Assembly (NCBI RefSeq): GCF_047948215.1
Contig: NC_134463.1
Span: 100,914,657-100,978,656 of the forward strand
Direction of reading: 5' to 3'
DNA: 64,000 nucleotides
Origin: Lycorma delicatula
Taxonomy: Eukaryota; Arthropoda; Insecta; Hemiptera; Fulgoridae
Shown in pieces: positions 32,245 through 45,382 of the stretch (position 1 is its first letter; the number at the start of each line of letters is the position of its first letter). A program made the translations under genes and the position numbers. Below the pieces are notes generated by a model that saw only the letters and a list, made by a program, of their open reading frames with translations, was not told the DNA's origin and made no database searches.

Positions 32245-34950
32245 ACTCTGCTTAAAATATTTTTTTTTTTATTAGAATTATTTATTAAAAATAAAATATG
32301 AGAAATAATTTTTAACGGTTCAACTAGATTAATACAAAGTGTGCAAAATAATTACAATAAATCAAAATGAATAAATGTTAAGAGTTGTATTTTTCTTCAT
32401 TTGAACAACGTTTAAGTTTTTAATGATTTCAGTGATACGAAAAATCTTTTTAGTATTAACGATTAAAAATATTTAATTAAAATAAAGTATATAGTATTAA
32501 ATAAAATATAAACTTTAACAAAACATAACCTAAATAGAGATTTCCTGCATAAAACAGCTAATACATCATTAACAAAAATTATTATATCTGTGTTAGGAGC
32601 GACAACTGTAATTACTGTTGACACGTAATGTGAAAAACAGTAACTCCGGTAAATAGTACAGCGATTCCCCAATAGTAACAAGCATTCTATGGTAAACTAA
32701 TCCAGAAAAAAAAAGAAGGGACTTTTCCATCGCCTTTTTCACTGTAGCAAATTTACTATTTCATACTCCCACACCAAATCTATCTTTGTATAAGAGGACC
32801 AAAATCAATTGTTTTACTTGAATACCGACAAAAACAAAATAATATAAAAAAGAAATGGTAAATAATACAAACCCCCACAAACACTTCCAGCGTGAGGATA
32901 TCCCTCAAAAAACAATTGTTTGCCTCGAATCCGAAAAAAATTATACAAAGAAACTGAAGAGAGTAAAAATATTTAATAGTTTAAATTGTGCAACAAAATT
33001 ACAAAAATTCATTCGCCACGGAGCTGTTGCAATTACCAAAATAGTTTTTGCAAGTCATAATTTATGAAATATCTTTTCCTTGCTTTTGAAGCAAAGAAAT
33101 GTGTTTTAAAAAAGTTCGAGAGTAGAAGTAGTCTAATCTCTTCGAATATCAATTTTTTCTCGAATTCGAAGCAAACAGTTGTGTTTTTTAAGGGTGACAG
33201 TTTATTTGCAGAGTGTTTGTATTATTCACCATTTTTTTATATCATTCTGTTTTTGTTGGTATTCAGGACAAAAATTGTTTTTTAGGTCTCTTATGAATTC
33301 TTAAATCGTCTACCCGAATCCAATATGTCTCCTTTAACATACAAGTATGCAGAAAGACCGTTTTGCATACTCTGCCCATTGATCTCTATTTTGCTTAATC
33401 TGTCCAATTTTAATGAATAGTTAATCGTAATGAAAATTATTTCGATTAGTTAAATTTATTATTACCATTCAACTCAAAATTATCTTATCACAGACCAACT
33501 GATAGTAACTCAACCGTAATTTTACTGTGTTTACCCATTCATCATAATAATACACCAAAAATATTATATGTTTTTGTTATTTCTGACAATTAACTGATAA
33601 TTATTCAATAACATTATTATATTATATTAATATATTCTATTATATAATTAAACAGTTTTTTCACAGTAACCTATTGATACATACTCTAAAATTTTTTGAA
33701 CTCCGATGGCTTGCGCCATCTAATGAAATATGAACGAAAGGTACGCCTGCTTGCTGTCGAGGGTGAATAACATGGCGGGTCATTTTGCGTTTTAACAAAA
33801 GAGTAAAACATGTGAACGTGTCAATTAATGGATATTTAGTAATGAAAACAGCCTTTATATAAAGAAAAGTGCATAACAAAGCGGTGTAACCGGTTGTCAT
33901 GTCAAGTGTATGCTTTTTTAATGAATGAAAAATCGCGCTTTCATAAGAAGCTTTAACCATTACTATAAATAACTCCCGTTTGTCGTTTTCTTGTTTTTTC
34001 TGTCTCTTGTGTTTGACTTTTTTGGTGGAAATTCATTCGAATCCCAAACGGGTAGTCCTCATAAAGTAAATTATATTTTTTTGAATACAGGGTGAGAATC
34101 AATGTTAGGAAAGCAATACTAATGAAGGTAGGAGACTAAGCCGATGAACGTCTATACAAAAGAAGGAAGAAGGAGACCAATAACCAGAACAGAGACTTTC
34201 GTAATACGTTAACAAAAGATTGTAAAAATGAATACGAAATACAAGAAGCATTTTATACAAAGAACTGTTATTACGTAATAAGATGGAGTTAGACTTGAAG
34301 AAGGATCTTACGAGGTGTTACGTGTAAAGTGTAATTCTGTATGAACCTAAACCATATGAACCCAACGAAAAACGGAAAAAATCTGGAAATAATCGGAAAA
34401 TGGAATGAAGAAATTAAAAAATAAATAACAAAGTGAAAAGTGAAGTAATGAGAAGAGAGCTAAACGAGGACCATTAAGAATATAAACGATAACTTGTGGG
34501 ATATACCAAGACAGAAGAAGGAATTTATTTGAAATAATAGAAGGTGCCAAAAGAGAGCCGTTAAACTTAAGTTAAACTACCATAAACAATTTAAAAGAAA
34601 ATTGAAGCTGACAGGACACAAAATTTTAGCTATAAATAGATTAAAATGGTTACGATCATGATAATGCCTACCAAACTCCAGCAGATAATCAGCTTCACTT
34701 TTATCTATCCAGCAACAGACTTGTAAAATTACTACGTAACCAAAATATTACGTATACCTCAAGAAATCTATCTCGGTCATAATAAAGATTGGAATCGAAA
34801 TGTTAACATACATCTACTCGTATGGAAAACACTGCATTACAACCCGGAATTATGGTATTTATAAACAAAATAAGATAATGAATATTTGATATTATTAATT
34901 AGATCCTTATAGCAGGACTCCATCAAAATATATATCGTAAATTAACAAAT
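32245..34950. other. intergenic DNA, no gene supported
   Basis: AT-rich. A minus-strand frame of 99 residues (33661-33960) sits in sequence of slightly higher complexity with a TATA-like tttatataaagg inside it. The product is unrecognised. Sequence from about 34090 to 34560 has an A-rich, coding-like texture that may be a very old LINE relic, but I could not align a motif with confidence. Confidence 0.4.
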
Positions 34951-34954
34951 TTAC

Positions 34955-35330
34955 AAATATGGAAGATTAAAGTTAACCAGGATAAATCAAAGCACGTCAC
35001 ATTTGCTATGCGAAAGGGTGACTTTCCCAGTGTGTACATGAATAGTGTCTTGATCTCACAAACAGAGAGTGTGCTAGGAGTTCACCTAGATCGGCGTTTG
35101 ACCTGGAACTGTTGAAAAGAAAACGACTAAACGCGAAGTATACGGAATTGCATCGACTGCTATGGAGAACCTCACGCCTCACGTTGTCCAATAAATTACC
35201 GATTTACAAGGTTATCCAACGACCAATCTGACAAAATTATGGCGTGGAGTTGTGGGGAAACAGCAAGTAATAATAACATAGATATCATACAACGCTTCCA
35301 AAAATAAAGTAACGAAAGCAATTGCAGAGG
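34955..35330 (+). pseudogene. Jockey-like LINE reverse transcriptase C-terminal fragment
   Basis: The plus strand encodes KVNQDKSKHVTFAMRKGDFP followed by LGVHLDRRLTWN. These are typical of the region after the palm in Jockey-clade reverse transcriptases (N..KS..V.F, then LG..LD..LTW). After a frameshift come LTLSNKLPIYKVI and, later, GVELWG, matching LSNK..LYK..L.P.W.YG.ELWG. Stops and at least two frameshifts show it is dead. The 5' part with the catalytic motifs is missing. A matching 3' UTR follows at 35.46 kb. Confidence 0.8.
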
Positions 35331-35460
35331 CACCGTGGTTTACACGAATTCATATTCATAAATTTCATTATCAACCGACGGTTGTGATATTATTCTTATT
35401 TGACTATTTATTTATCTTTGGTTTGACTATTTATTTATTATTATTATTTTTTTTTTATTT

Positions 35461-35640
35461 ATTAATATTTTATTTTGATGGAGTATGAAGTGTTGGCAGA
35501 ATTATTTTTTCTAATGAACTAAGATTTCTGATAACTATTATTATGATTTACTTAATATGGGAGTTCCTTAAGAACCCCTTATCATGTGCTTCAAACGATT
35601 TACTTTCGCTTAAGAAGCCGATTGTAAATATACTGGTTGT
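35461..35640 (+). repeat. Jockey-like LINE 3' UTR
   Basis: Shared with 57726-57902: tatgaagtgttggc, tatgggagttcc, tgtgctt, caaacgatttactt and gccgattgtaaatatact occur in the same order and spacing. It follows the Jockey-like coding fragment, so it is read as that element's 3' untranslated region. Confidence 0.7.
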
Positions 35641-35644
35641 AGAA

Positions 35645-36500
35645 AATAAAAAATTAGCAAACTTATTTTTAAAAATAATTTATAAAAAAAATTCTATCAG
35701 AAATATAAATTAAATTCTTTTATACGGAAATTTGAACAGGCTTCGATTTTTTTTTACATGCTTTTATCTCGTCTAAATTATTAAATAAAAAAATAATTTC
35801 TATAAAATCAGTATAAATTTAAAGTTTGTGATTTACATAAAACAATAATTCATTTGTTGTTCCAGGAAAAATTGTTCAATTATTAAATTAAAGCAATAAA
35901 AACGTCATTTATTTTAGTTTCATGGATTTTTTGCAATTATTTTGTTCAGCAAAGAATTCGGTAAATTACTTCTACACATTACACAGCAATGCGTAGACTA
36001 CAATAAATAACATTATTTATTTACTTTTTAAATCAAATAAACTCTTACATACTACCTAATGATGCCAATGTTTCCGTTATTTTATTACGTTGTTAATTGG
36101 AGTTCAGTATTGTATAACGTATCGTATAAAAGATAATTTTGAGATATGACAAGCATTTAGCGTCGAACTATTATAAAGTTATCACATTTCTTAATTATGA
36201 TAAAGAATATAACATATTTTTATACATTTACACATTTTGTTTGATCCATTTATAACTGTATCTCTGTCTTCATTCGCTTGTTTTAGCCGCATCTGGAAGC
36301 TAGCTAAAAACATATTAATTTGAACGATTTTCTGTAATTAAATTAAAGAACCATACGTAATTCACGTATTCACAAAATTACTCAGCTTGAACAGATGTTG
36401 TATAATATCATATTAGGCTATAAATCCTTAATAAAATATTACGAAATAAACCAAAAGCACCAGACACATATTACGAAAAATTAAGCACCAGACACAGACG
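35645..36500. other. AT-rich intergenic or intronic DNA
   Basis: No gene seen. If the frame at 36508-36837 is an exon, this would be part of the preceding intron. Confidence 0.45.
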
Positions 36501-36507
36501 ATATTAA

Positions 36508-36837
36508 AAAACTGTACCTACAGAGGCCCCAAAAGCTCAGAGAACAACTGTGGCGAGAGCATCTGTATCAGCCGGCCCAAGCACAGCCTTAGACATTGAA
36601 TCAAGTTCATCAGCCGCCGAAAGTGCATCGGTTGCAAGTTTAGACTCAATTGCAACGATGCTCACAGCACCATTGAAGCTTTCATCACCTGATGTAAGCC
36701 GGCGAACGTCATTGGCGTCAGAAAGAGAAGACGACGCCATGTCCGAAGCCTCAGACACTCTGTCGTCGGAAGTTGAGGCCGTTCGCAGAATGGAAAAACG
36801 TAAGAAAGGATGGCCGAAAGGAAAGCCTAGGCGGTAA
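36508..36837 (+). CDS. candidate host coding exon, Ser/Ala-rich with basic AT-hook-like tail
   Basis: An open plus frame of about 110 codons, bounded upstream by TAA at 36505 and ending at a TAA just after position 36834. Composition is clearly less AT-rich than its surroundings. It has no ATG near its start, so as a gene it would be an internal-to-terminal exon. A possible acceptor is cctacag with the exon from 36524, but the tract before it is not pyrimidine-rich. The protein has a low-complexity, acidic Ser/Ala-rich part (GPSTALDIESSSSAAESA), a polar middle (SPDVSRRTSLASEREDDAMS) and a basic end (MEKRKKGWPKGKPRR) that resembles AT-hook-like DNA-binding tails of chromatin proteins. No family can be named. 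A processed pseudogene is an alternative, since a poly(A)-like run follows at about 36980. The minus-strand frame over it is a shadow. Confidence 0.45.
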   Translation, partial: KTVPTEAPKAQRTTVARASVSAGPSTALDIESSSSAAESASVASLDSIATMLTAPLKLSSPDVSRRTSLASEREDDAMSEASDTLSSEVEAVRRMEKRKKGWPKGKPRR

Positions 36838-36930
36838 TTTGTTGGATTTTAAATTAGAAGATTGAAATTTTGAACACTTATTTTCTTCATGGAAATATGA
36901 ATTAAAGAACCTTTTTTTTTATTTTTTTTT

Positions 36931-36996
36931 GAAGTGGGATGGGGCTAATGACCAAAGTAGTCGATGCCCCTAAAAACCTCAAAAAAAAAAAAAATA
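36931..36996 (+). repeat. short GC-rich cassette ending in poly(A)
   Basis: About 50 bases (gaagtgggatggggctaatg and on to gatgcccctaaaaacctc) lie between a T-rich run and a 14-base A run. A small inverted pair ggggc/gcccc is present. It looks like the 3' end of a retroposed sequence or a minimal SINE tail. It could also be the 3' UTR end of the candidate gene at 36.5 kb. Confidence 0.35.
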
Positions 36997-36999
36997 AAC

Positions 37000-37405
37000 C
37001 AAAACTTTTACTACAAAAATTTAATAAACTAAAGTATTACAGTTTTTATGTAGTAGTCATTCATTCGTTATTGTTTTTTATTTTTGAGAAAACTAATAAA
37101 ATATGTTTTCATTAATTTCTTTCAATAATTCCATCACTACAATTCCATCGGCGTTTTTGAGGTATTTTACAGAATTTCCTACGACTATAAAATTTACTTT
37201 TTTAATTTTTTTTAATAGACAATCATAGATAAACCTTTACTTCTACGCAGATAACGAGATTTACGTTTGAAAAACCATTTAAAAAATCTAACGAATTAAT
37301 TGAACCTAAGATTCTTTGGAATACGAGTCGTTTCTAAATTAAAGTAACCAGAGAGGAGTCAGATTATTTGATAAATAATAAGAAAATTGTAAAAAAATTT
37401 TAAAA
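37000..37405. other. AT-rich intergenic DNA, no gene seen
   Basis: No recognisable feature. Confidence 0.5.
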
Positions 37406-37407
37406 AA

Positions 37408-38098
37408 TTATGTGGACGCCACATAAATTCCTTGTACGCCTATTAAATTACCTAAACACATTTAAAAAATAAAAGAAACGTACTTAAAATTTTATTTCAT
37501 TAATAACTTCTGATATTTTTTTATTGTTATTATTGAATTATTATTTATCGTATTTTGTTTTTACATTAATAGGTTAATAATTATTAATAGTTCAATATAT
37601 TTAAGTTAAAAAAAGAAGATGAAGTATGATTCGAACCGATGTGCCTTACCTTTATAAGATCCAAATATTTAATTAACGATTAATACAATAATAAGATAAT
37701 GAATTAACTAATTCATAAATGTTTTGGTTATAACTCTGGAACCAATGAAAATAAGTATCACTTACTTATATGTCGTAAAAAAGCTCTCAATGAGGGCTTA
37801 TTAATGCGGTTAATAAAAAGTCCAAAATCGAATTTTTTTGGATTACGGGATTTTGCAATTAAAAGGGGACGTGCACAACTAGATGTTACAGCAGTCCTAA
37901 ATCCATAATTTCAACATCCTACGGCTAGTCTTTTTTGAGTTATGCGAGGATACGTACATACGTGCGTACGTACGTACAGACGTCACGCCGAAAATAGTCA
38001 AAATGGATTCAGGATGGTCAAAAAGTATATTTCCATTGAAATCTGAAAACCGAAATTTTTCGCGATCACTTTAATTACTTTACTTCGTACAAGGATGT
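37408..38098 (+). mobile_element. repeat family A-D, copy D
   Basis: Opens with atgtggacgccacat and ccttgtacgcctattaaatt, and closes at tacttcgtacaagg near 38095. It has the same internal blocks as copies A-C but an AT-rich insertion near 37672-37720 and a deletion of the segment around the 'gacacttttg' block. It lacks the 5' extension of copies A and C. Confidence 0.65.
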
Positions 38099-38099
38099 A

Positions 38100-41000
38100 A
38101 AAAAAAGATTTGATATAAGCAATAATAAATTACTAAAGCGGTAGAAAAATTTGTTATAAAATTATAATTGTATTAGATTTAATAATTAAATAAAATTAAA
38201 TAATAATTATTTTCAACTGCAGTAGTTACTTCTAGCGTAAAGTAATTATATCGTCAAGGTTATGAAAGAAATCACGTAGATATATATACCTTTATTAATA
38301 ATTAAATACGTTATTTATTATCAAATAAATATATCGCCATTATCGAATAACAGGCTAGTAAAGAATGGAATCTTCATAAAACGGTTTAAAAGTATTTTAA
38401 ACATGATAGATTTACTTTATAAAAGATTACACAAACATCATTAATTTTTAATATTTATCCTTTTTTTTTATTTTCTTTCTTTTATTAATATTAATTTTTT
38501 TCTTATTGTTTAGACGAGCGGGCCTATACCTATACAGCAGAAATGTGGATAACGCGATGCCAGCAACTACTACAGCGGGTTAAACTGATGTGAAATCCGG
38601 GGTAGAACGGTTCAGCCGCAACTTTGTTCACCATGGTAACGTCAGAGAGATTTATGGCAATGGAAAATGCTGGAGATGAGGGGTAGACAGGCGTGGAGGG
38701 TGTTTTAGAAGGATGGAATGATGCCGAAGGGGAAAAGTAGGAGGACAGGACGTTTGGGGGATCAATGGATGAGAATTGTACATAAAGTATACTCTCCGAT
38801 GCTTCTACCAACCGTCTTGATATTTTAACATGACGAAGCAATCTTATATAGATTACACAAAAATACGAATAAAAATAAACATATAAATTATAAAATAGTT
38901 AACCGATTTTTAAAGAGTTTTAAACGTTATATCTGAACCTATTTAAAATTAAAAATCCCCGTTGAAAAAATCACCATATTAATACAACAAATTTATAATA
39001 AATTGTCAGAATTTATAAGCACTTTATATTATACATAGATATATATTTTATCACATTATATAATATGTAATATATATTTACATATTAATAAATCAATATA
39101 AGCTGTTGATCATCACTGGATAATTCATTCAGTAATGAAAGTCAGTTCTATTGGTAACCGTAAAACTATGCTAAAACTCCCAAATGAATATAAAAAAACT
39201 TTCTGGAACGGATTTATTCATTAAAATAATAGATACGTAACGGAACAAAACGCATACGTACTGTCTTGAATAAACATAAATTTCCGGTTTCAACTCCTAT
39301 GAGTAAAAAAGATGTGAATAGATTTTATCATAATACTGATATCTTAAGAATATCTGTGAAGATTATTTTTTATCACAAAACTCTGTCAACAACAGAATTT
39401 CTTCTGGTTTTACGGAGTATCAATTTGTAAACTACTTTCTCTATTTTCACCAAGAAAGAATTTATTGATGATTACAATCAATAATAAATCGTAGCTTGTT
39501 ATTCATCTCGGAAACTAAAATCGTTGAAACTTAACTGGCACCGATGTACTTTGATCTACCAAACTTTCTCAAGGTAAGGCAACGTGTAAACACTGAACCG
39601 TACAGATAATTAATTCTAATACTCGTGATAGGTCTATGAACTGTTTTGTCATCCCGATTCGAATTACAAAGTAGTCGATTTAAAAATGGTCGAATTTGAC
39701 AAGAGGTACGACTCTTATCTTTAAACGATTTTTCCAGTAGTAATAAAAGTTGAATAGAAATCAGATGAACAAATGTTTGCGCAAAAGTCATAGTTATTAA
39801 AATATAACTTATGCGATCCAGATACAGGCTCATCTTCCTCATTATTAATATGACTTCAGTAAATAACTTTATATTTAAGGTTGTCGTCATATTTATAAAC
39901 TGCTGATTTAACATAAAAATTTCATCGCTCATAAATTATTAAACAGGATGAAATGAAATAAAATAATTAAATAATAAAGTAAATCGTTAACAGGATGAAA
40001 TCACCAAAGATTTATAATAATAAATAATGCCCCTATTCTGACAAATAATGTTGGAATATGAAAACCGGTATACAACTGTACTTTACTGGTTTCTAAAACA
40101 CTTTTTTGTCATTCAGCACAGAAAACCTTTCGTTCATTTCGTTTGATCTTGTAGCTGATACGTTCGATTGTACGCTTAAATAACTTTATTTCGATCTCAA
40201 AATATAATCATTGATAGTACAGTAAGTAAGGTTTTTAGTTGAATATCGGTCTTACATACGTTATAGAGTCAGTATCATGAATGTTGTATACGTTGCCATA
40301 GGTAACTCAAGTAATAGTTTTTCTAAATAAGTTTACAGTTAACCTTGTTTGTGGTTATATTATTTTGTGTTGCATGGAATGAAAAAGAGCTTTTTTACGC
40401 TGCGATATGAAGAACAGTTTCGCAGTTTATTATACATAATCGGTGTTTTTTACCGCAATCTCAATATCTGGAGCAACATTAATCGTTATTTGTAGACTAT
40501 ACCATTTATGGTATTTCCTCTGGTTTAATTCTATATACGGTCATTAGATCCTTAAATATTTATTTTAATTATTATTACTACTAAAATGTTGTGCTAAATT
40601 TTACTTTGTTAAAATGTTGTTTCCATTAGAGTATCCGGTTGAAAAAAAATCCTGTTGAAATTCAAACCAATATGTTAATGAAATTTGAATTATTTCGTGC
40701 CTTAATTATCAAAAACTTAAAATACTCAAATAAACATTATATATTATAATGGTAACCGTTTGATTGACCAAATATCCTGTAAATTTCTTGAAATTAGAAG
40801 TTCTGTAATCCATAATAAAGCTAAAATAAGTTTAATTTATATTTTAAAGAAAATTAATTTATCAGGAAATGATCTGAATACTAAGGAAGAAGATCGATTA
40901 AATATCGGAAGAGTTTTAAATGAGGATATGGCAAAGAGCAACCGAAATGAAAAGACAAATATTCAAGAGTTGGTGATTAAAAGAAATGTAATAAAATTCA

Positions 41001-42895
41001 AGAATGTAGGAGTTAACAGAAAAAAGGTCTTATACGTAGAAATAGTTTGTAATAATCCGTTAGAAATATTTTTCATAACAATATTAAAAATCACTAAGAC
41101 CTTGTTTTATTTAATATTATTTTATACTAACATTCAACATAATTTTACTAAAAACTTTAATACTCTTTAAGGAAAGGCTATAACGGACATCAAATTATGC
41201 CTTAAAATTAGTACACAAATTTTTAAATGAATAAGTGGTAAAATAATAAACCTTCGCACTGTGTACGATATGTATTACAAATTTTGAAAGCTAAACCGAG
41301 TGAAATCCATTTCTTAGAAAAGAAATCGCCTACGATGTAATCGAATACAGAAACAGAAAATAAATAATACATATATTAATCCGCTAATAAAAAGTGTTGA
41401 AACCGAAAAAAAATTATAAAATACTTCAAATTCTAACGTACAGATAATAACAAAAAAGAGAAATTTAAATACTGAAATGAAACACCGTTAACTAAAGTTT
41501 TCTTTCTCCATACCATTAATTTGTTCAGTAATGAACGACTGCTTTCAGTAATCCAACGACTTGAATATGTAAAGATGTATAAAATTTCAAGTTTCTAGGG
41601 AAACTAAAATATTGAAACTTTAATACCGCATAAATAACGGTTTAGTTTCTAATATTAAACTCTAGTAGAATCGGTTGAAATGTCAGCTAAGTGGCAGTTG
41701 TTGGCTGAAAGCAAAGTTTGAAACTTCTTGTGAACTTGTGATCGGGCTCGGTTGTGTACTTGTTCGTCTTCTTATACGTTCGTACAATGAAGAAAGGCGT
41801 TGCGGCTCGGACTTGGCTTCACCTCAAGTTGGCGCTGACACCGGCTTTATTAAGATTAAAATTTATTGTTCTGTACCTTCGGCTTCTCTCATTATACAGC
41901 TCGACGTGTTTCATTTGACAATTTTATGGAAAATAAAGATAAACACCACGGTTGACATTAAAACTTGTCTTCTTATGTTTGAAAATTGAATAAAGATTTT
42001 ACTCTTTTTAAACATTCTTTTCAAACAATAAATAGTGTAGCCTAAAAAAATTGAAAAACTCTTATTAAAATTTTAATTAATATTTAACTAAAATACCAAT
42101 TCAAAATTTCAAATAATAAAAGTATCATTCTAAAGCAATCAAACTTTTATTTAAGACGGAAACACCCTTAACTAATAACTTTAAACAATATGTACACGAG
42201 TTTAATATCACCAAATTAGAGCCAACATGTTTTCCTATAATTAAAGACTGTAAATAAAACTAGATCCCTATTATCAGTAGGCTTATAAGTTGCCTGATGG
42301 AATATTTAAGAAATTACATACTGGTCGGGACAGATTCCTTCAACCTATAATTTTTATGTCTGCTGTAAATTTTTCTTAAAATTTGTCTACAAAAAATGAT
42401 TATTACCTTTACATTTCTTCTATTAATTTAAAACACTTTTGTATAACTAAAATATAATTCAGAATTTTGACTAGTTTGAATCTGTATAACGAAAGCTTCC
42501 TAAATATTACAATATCATTGACACGTTGGACTTCTCAATTCCTTGAAAAATGATATTTCTTTCCTTTACAGACACATTTACTTTATTAATATAGTTCTTG
42601 TTTAGTTTAAATTTATATTTTTCTTTTGAAGAAATACGACCGGTAATAAATAACAGAGATTATAATTGATGAAATTGAATAACCGTAAAAGTATCCGTTA
42701 TAATTTACAATAATTAATAATTCAGACGTTTTATCTCAAGATAAACGAACAAAAGTACCATTAGCAGCAAAATAGGTAAAATATTTCAAAGGTTGGAACG
42801 ATTAAAAATAATAATAAAAACTATTATTCTTTATAAATTTTTAAAAAGAATCTCCACATAAACTTTGAAAAATATTGTTTGGGAATATGGAAATG
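38100..42895. other. long intergenic stretch, no gene supported
   Basis: Mostly AT-rich. A patch of higher complexity at 38515-38830 carries an unrecognised 103-residue minus frame. A 133-residue minus frame at 39531-39932 has a hydrophobic stretch (ITMTFAQTFVHLISIQLLLL) that is weakly reminiscent of a chemoreceptor helix but has no diagnostic motif. Frames at 40760-41170 and 41675-41989 (plus) are unrecognised. None is strong enough to call a gene. Confidence 0.4.
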
Positions 42896-42898
42896 AAC

Positions 42899-43005
42899 AT
42901 TTTTAGCGTATAAATAATACTATGCCCGACTGGGATTCAAACCCGGGACCTCCGGATGAAAGGCCGAGACACGCTAGTAGCGATCCGTGGAGTCTCGCCC
43001 AAAAA
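42899..43005 (-). mobile_element. tRNA-derived SINE, family 1, copy 3
   Basis: On the minus strand a B box variant GGTTTGAATCC (complement of 42933-42943) follows the family block CCTTTCATCCGGAGG. The 3' side has the same ttttagcgta...gcc text as copy 1 at 0.48 kb. The 5' side reads gggcgagactccacgg, possibly a tRNA-like head with a shifted or lost A box. Confidence 0.75.
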
Positions 43006-43009
43006 CTCA

Positions 43010-45380
43010 AAACCGTCATACAGTTAATTTTTTTTTTTTAAATACGGTTTATATTTTTATTCGTTTTTTGTAGTTTGTTAGGTTTACTTCTAAATATATG
43101 GAATTTAAAATAGGTAATAATAAAAACGGTAAAGAAAATTATATTTTAGAGAGGGAAAAAGAAATGTTAATGTAATTAATATTATATTTCGCATCAGTTA
43201 ACTTTTGAATTACAGGAAAAGATTAATATATTACTTATACAAGATTAAAAACACCATTAGAATATTAAAAATGTCGCGTATCCTATCTGTTACGTAAAGA
43301 TGTAATGAGATCTACTTTATTCATAGAAAGGTTTATTATCATAATCTAAATATTAATCATCATCCTAATATTATGTTTAAATCGTTAAATAGTAAATAAA
43401 ATAGAAATTAACAGTTCGGATTTTAATTTTTTTTAAATTTTTGATGTAGCCGAATCAGAAAATTAAAAAAAAAATTGGTTAAAAAATGTTTATATGCACG
43501 AGATAATATGCGAAATGTATGCGTATTCCTTTATAAATTCGTTAAATTCAAATATAGCATAATTTACAAAAAATTTAATCGTGTTAAAAAAATGTTACGC
43601 AATTGTAATCGTGTTTTTTAGGTTACAAAAAATTATGTTATCAAAAATAGACAGATGAAAAAAAATCTTAACAATCATTCCACCATAAAATTTCATTTTT
43701 TGTTAATGCCTGTATTTCTTTAAACATTTTGATCTCTACACACAATTGATTTTATATTTATCATTATTTTTTACTCGATGAATTACATTATTTTAAGAAC
43801 GCATTCATTTTTTCTTTCTTTATTTTGTATATAAATGTAGAAATAGAAAAAGTTTTGAAATAATTCTATAATAGCATGAAGGGATAAAGTAGTAGACCAA
43901 ATACCAGGTAAATTCACCCAAGCAATATTGTATTTAGAATGTAAATCTTACTCATCATAAGACCTAACGAAGCGTTGTAAATATTCCTAAAAAATTGATC
44001 AACAATTTTATTAGAAAATTTAACTTAATCAAACAATTCAGCTTTCATAAAAGGAGACGAATTTATTTCAGTTTAAAAATGTATTATTACTTCGTTTAAA
44101 CTATAAATGTTAAGATTAGATATCCTATTTGTTTACGTAAAAAATAAAACTATGACATAGTGTTTGTGAAAACAAAAATAGAAACCAAAAATAATCTCAA
44201 CGTCCATTAATAAAATAATGAAGGTTATTACATAAATTAATAGGGGGCTTAATATGTAAATGTTAACAATTTTTTTTTAATTAATTTTTTATGAGAATTT
44301 AAGAAATAATCCCACCTTACAAACATTTACACTCTTTTATGAATGGAATATGAAACAGAATTAATTACGTACACACACATTATACGCAAATTATATTCAT
44401 TTGAATATACACATTAATTCATCCTGAATTTATAATAATATACGTACAAAATACTTTTATTATGAATAAAGTAACCGGGGAACGTGTTTTAATCTTTTTT
44501 TCGTTGTTACAATACATAAAAGCGATTCATTCATAAAAATACAGGCGGGTTGTCCTTGCAACTTCATCTAATTTCCCTTTCCTTTAGTAGACTTATTTTG
44601 TGTTAATAACGTTAATGGCTCTGTGTATGTGTGTGCGCGTGCGTATTGTGTTTTATATAGTAAACAACTAGGGAATGGATATATTTATAAACAAAATTAT
44701 ATAATTTCCTTTGAGGATCTATTAATAAACTCTTCAGTATGACAAATTATAACCAGGAAACAAATAAAAGTAAAACAACAATTATTATTCAGTATCATAC
44801 ATCAGAAATTCAAGAAAATCGAATCGATAATAAAAAATGTATTCATTTAAGATAATTTGCAATATAGTATTTGATATCGCGACAAGAAAACAAAATTATG
44901 AGTTTTTCATGAAGTAACATTTTTTTCAGGTAATATTTCTTCTATAAATGAATTTATTACAAATACTTTTTACATTTGACTTTATCAAATATAACCAATA
45001 AATTCATACTTTTGTTTGTTTCTATAATAACCAGTCTGAGAATAAATAAAGAATCATAAGAGGTTTTAATTTTTGTTAATTAGGAACAGGACAAATATAT
45101 CCATCTCTAAATTAATAAAGTTGTAATTAATAAATCAATAAAGATATTTTTCCAATAAAAATATCCTTAAAGTATTATTATAGTTTAATTGTGAACTCTA
45201 CAAGTTCTAATATTTTCGTTTTTAAGATGGTAGATTTATCTAATAATCTCAAGCCTTCTTTATGATTGAATTTTCAATAAAATCGGAGAAAGTAGCATTT
45301 TTCATTTTTTGATCGAAAAATAATATATTATATTTTTAGACAAAATATTTACTACGAAATTGTTTTGATTACAAACAAGG
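43010..45380. other. AT-rich intergenic DNA, no gene seen
   Basis: More than 2 kb without an open frame of note or a recognisable repeat. A short (GT/GC)n patch lies near 44618-44650. Confidence 0.55.
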
Positions 45381-45382
45381 GT

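Noticed and set aside
33661..33960. 99-residue minus frame with an internal TATA-like motif
   Set aside because: The product is not recognised and no promoter or splice context supports a gene.
36537..36758. Minus-strand frame opposite the candidate exon
   Set aside because: It is an antisense shadow. The plus frame has the better composition and terminal motif.
39531..39932. 133-residue minus frame, possible chemoreceptor piece
   Set aside because: It has one hydrophobic stretch but no diagnostic motif, no flanking exons and AT-driven composition. It is kept only as a remark.
40760..41170. 136-residue plus frame
   Set aside because: It has no ATG start, is Lys/Asn/Ile-rich as expected from AT-rich DNA, and has no recognisable domain.
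41675..41989. 104-residue plus frame in slightly GC-richer DNA
   Set aside because: No domain, no splice sites and no repeat relation could be shown.
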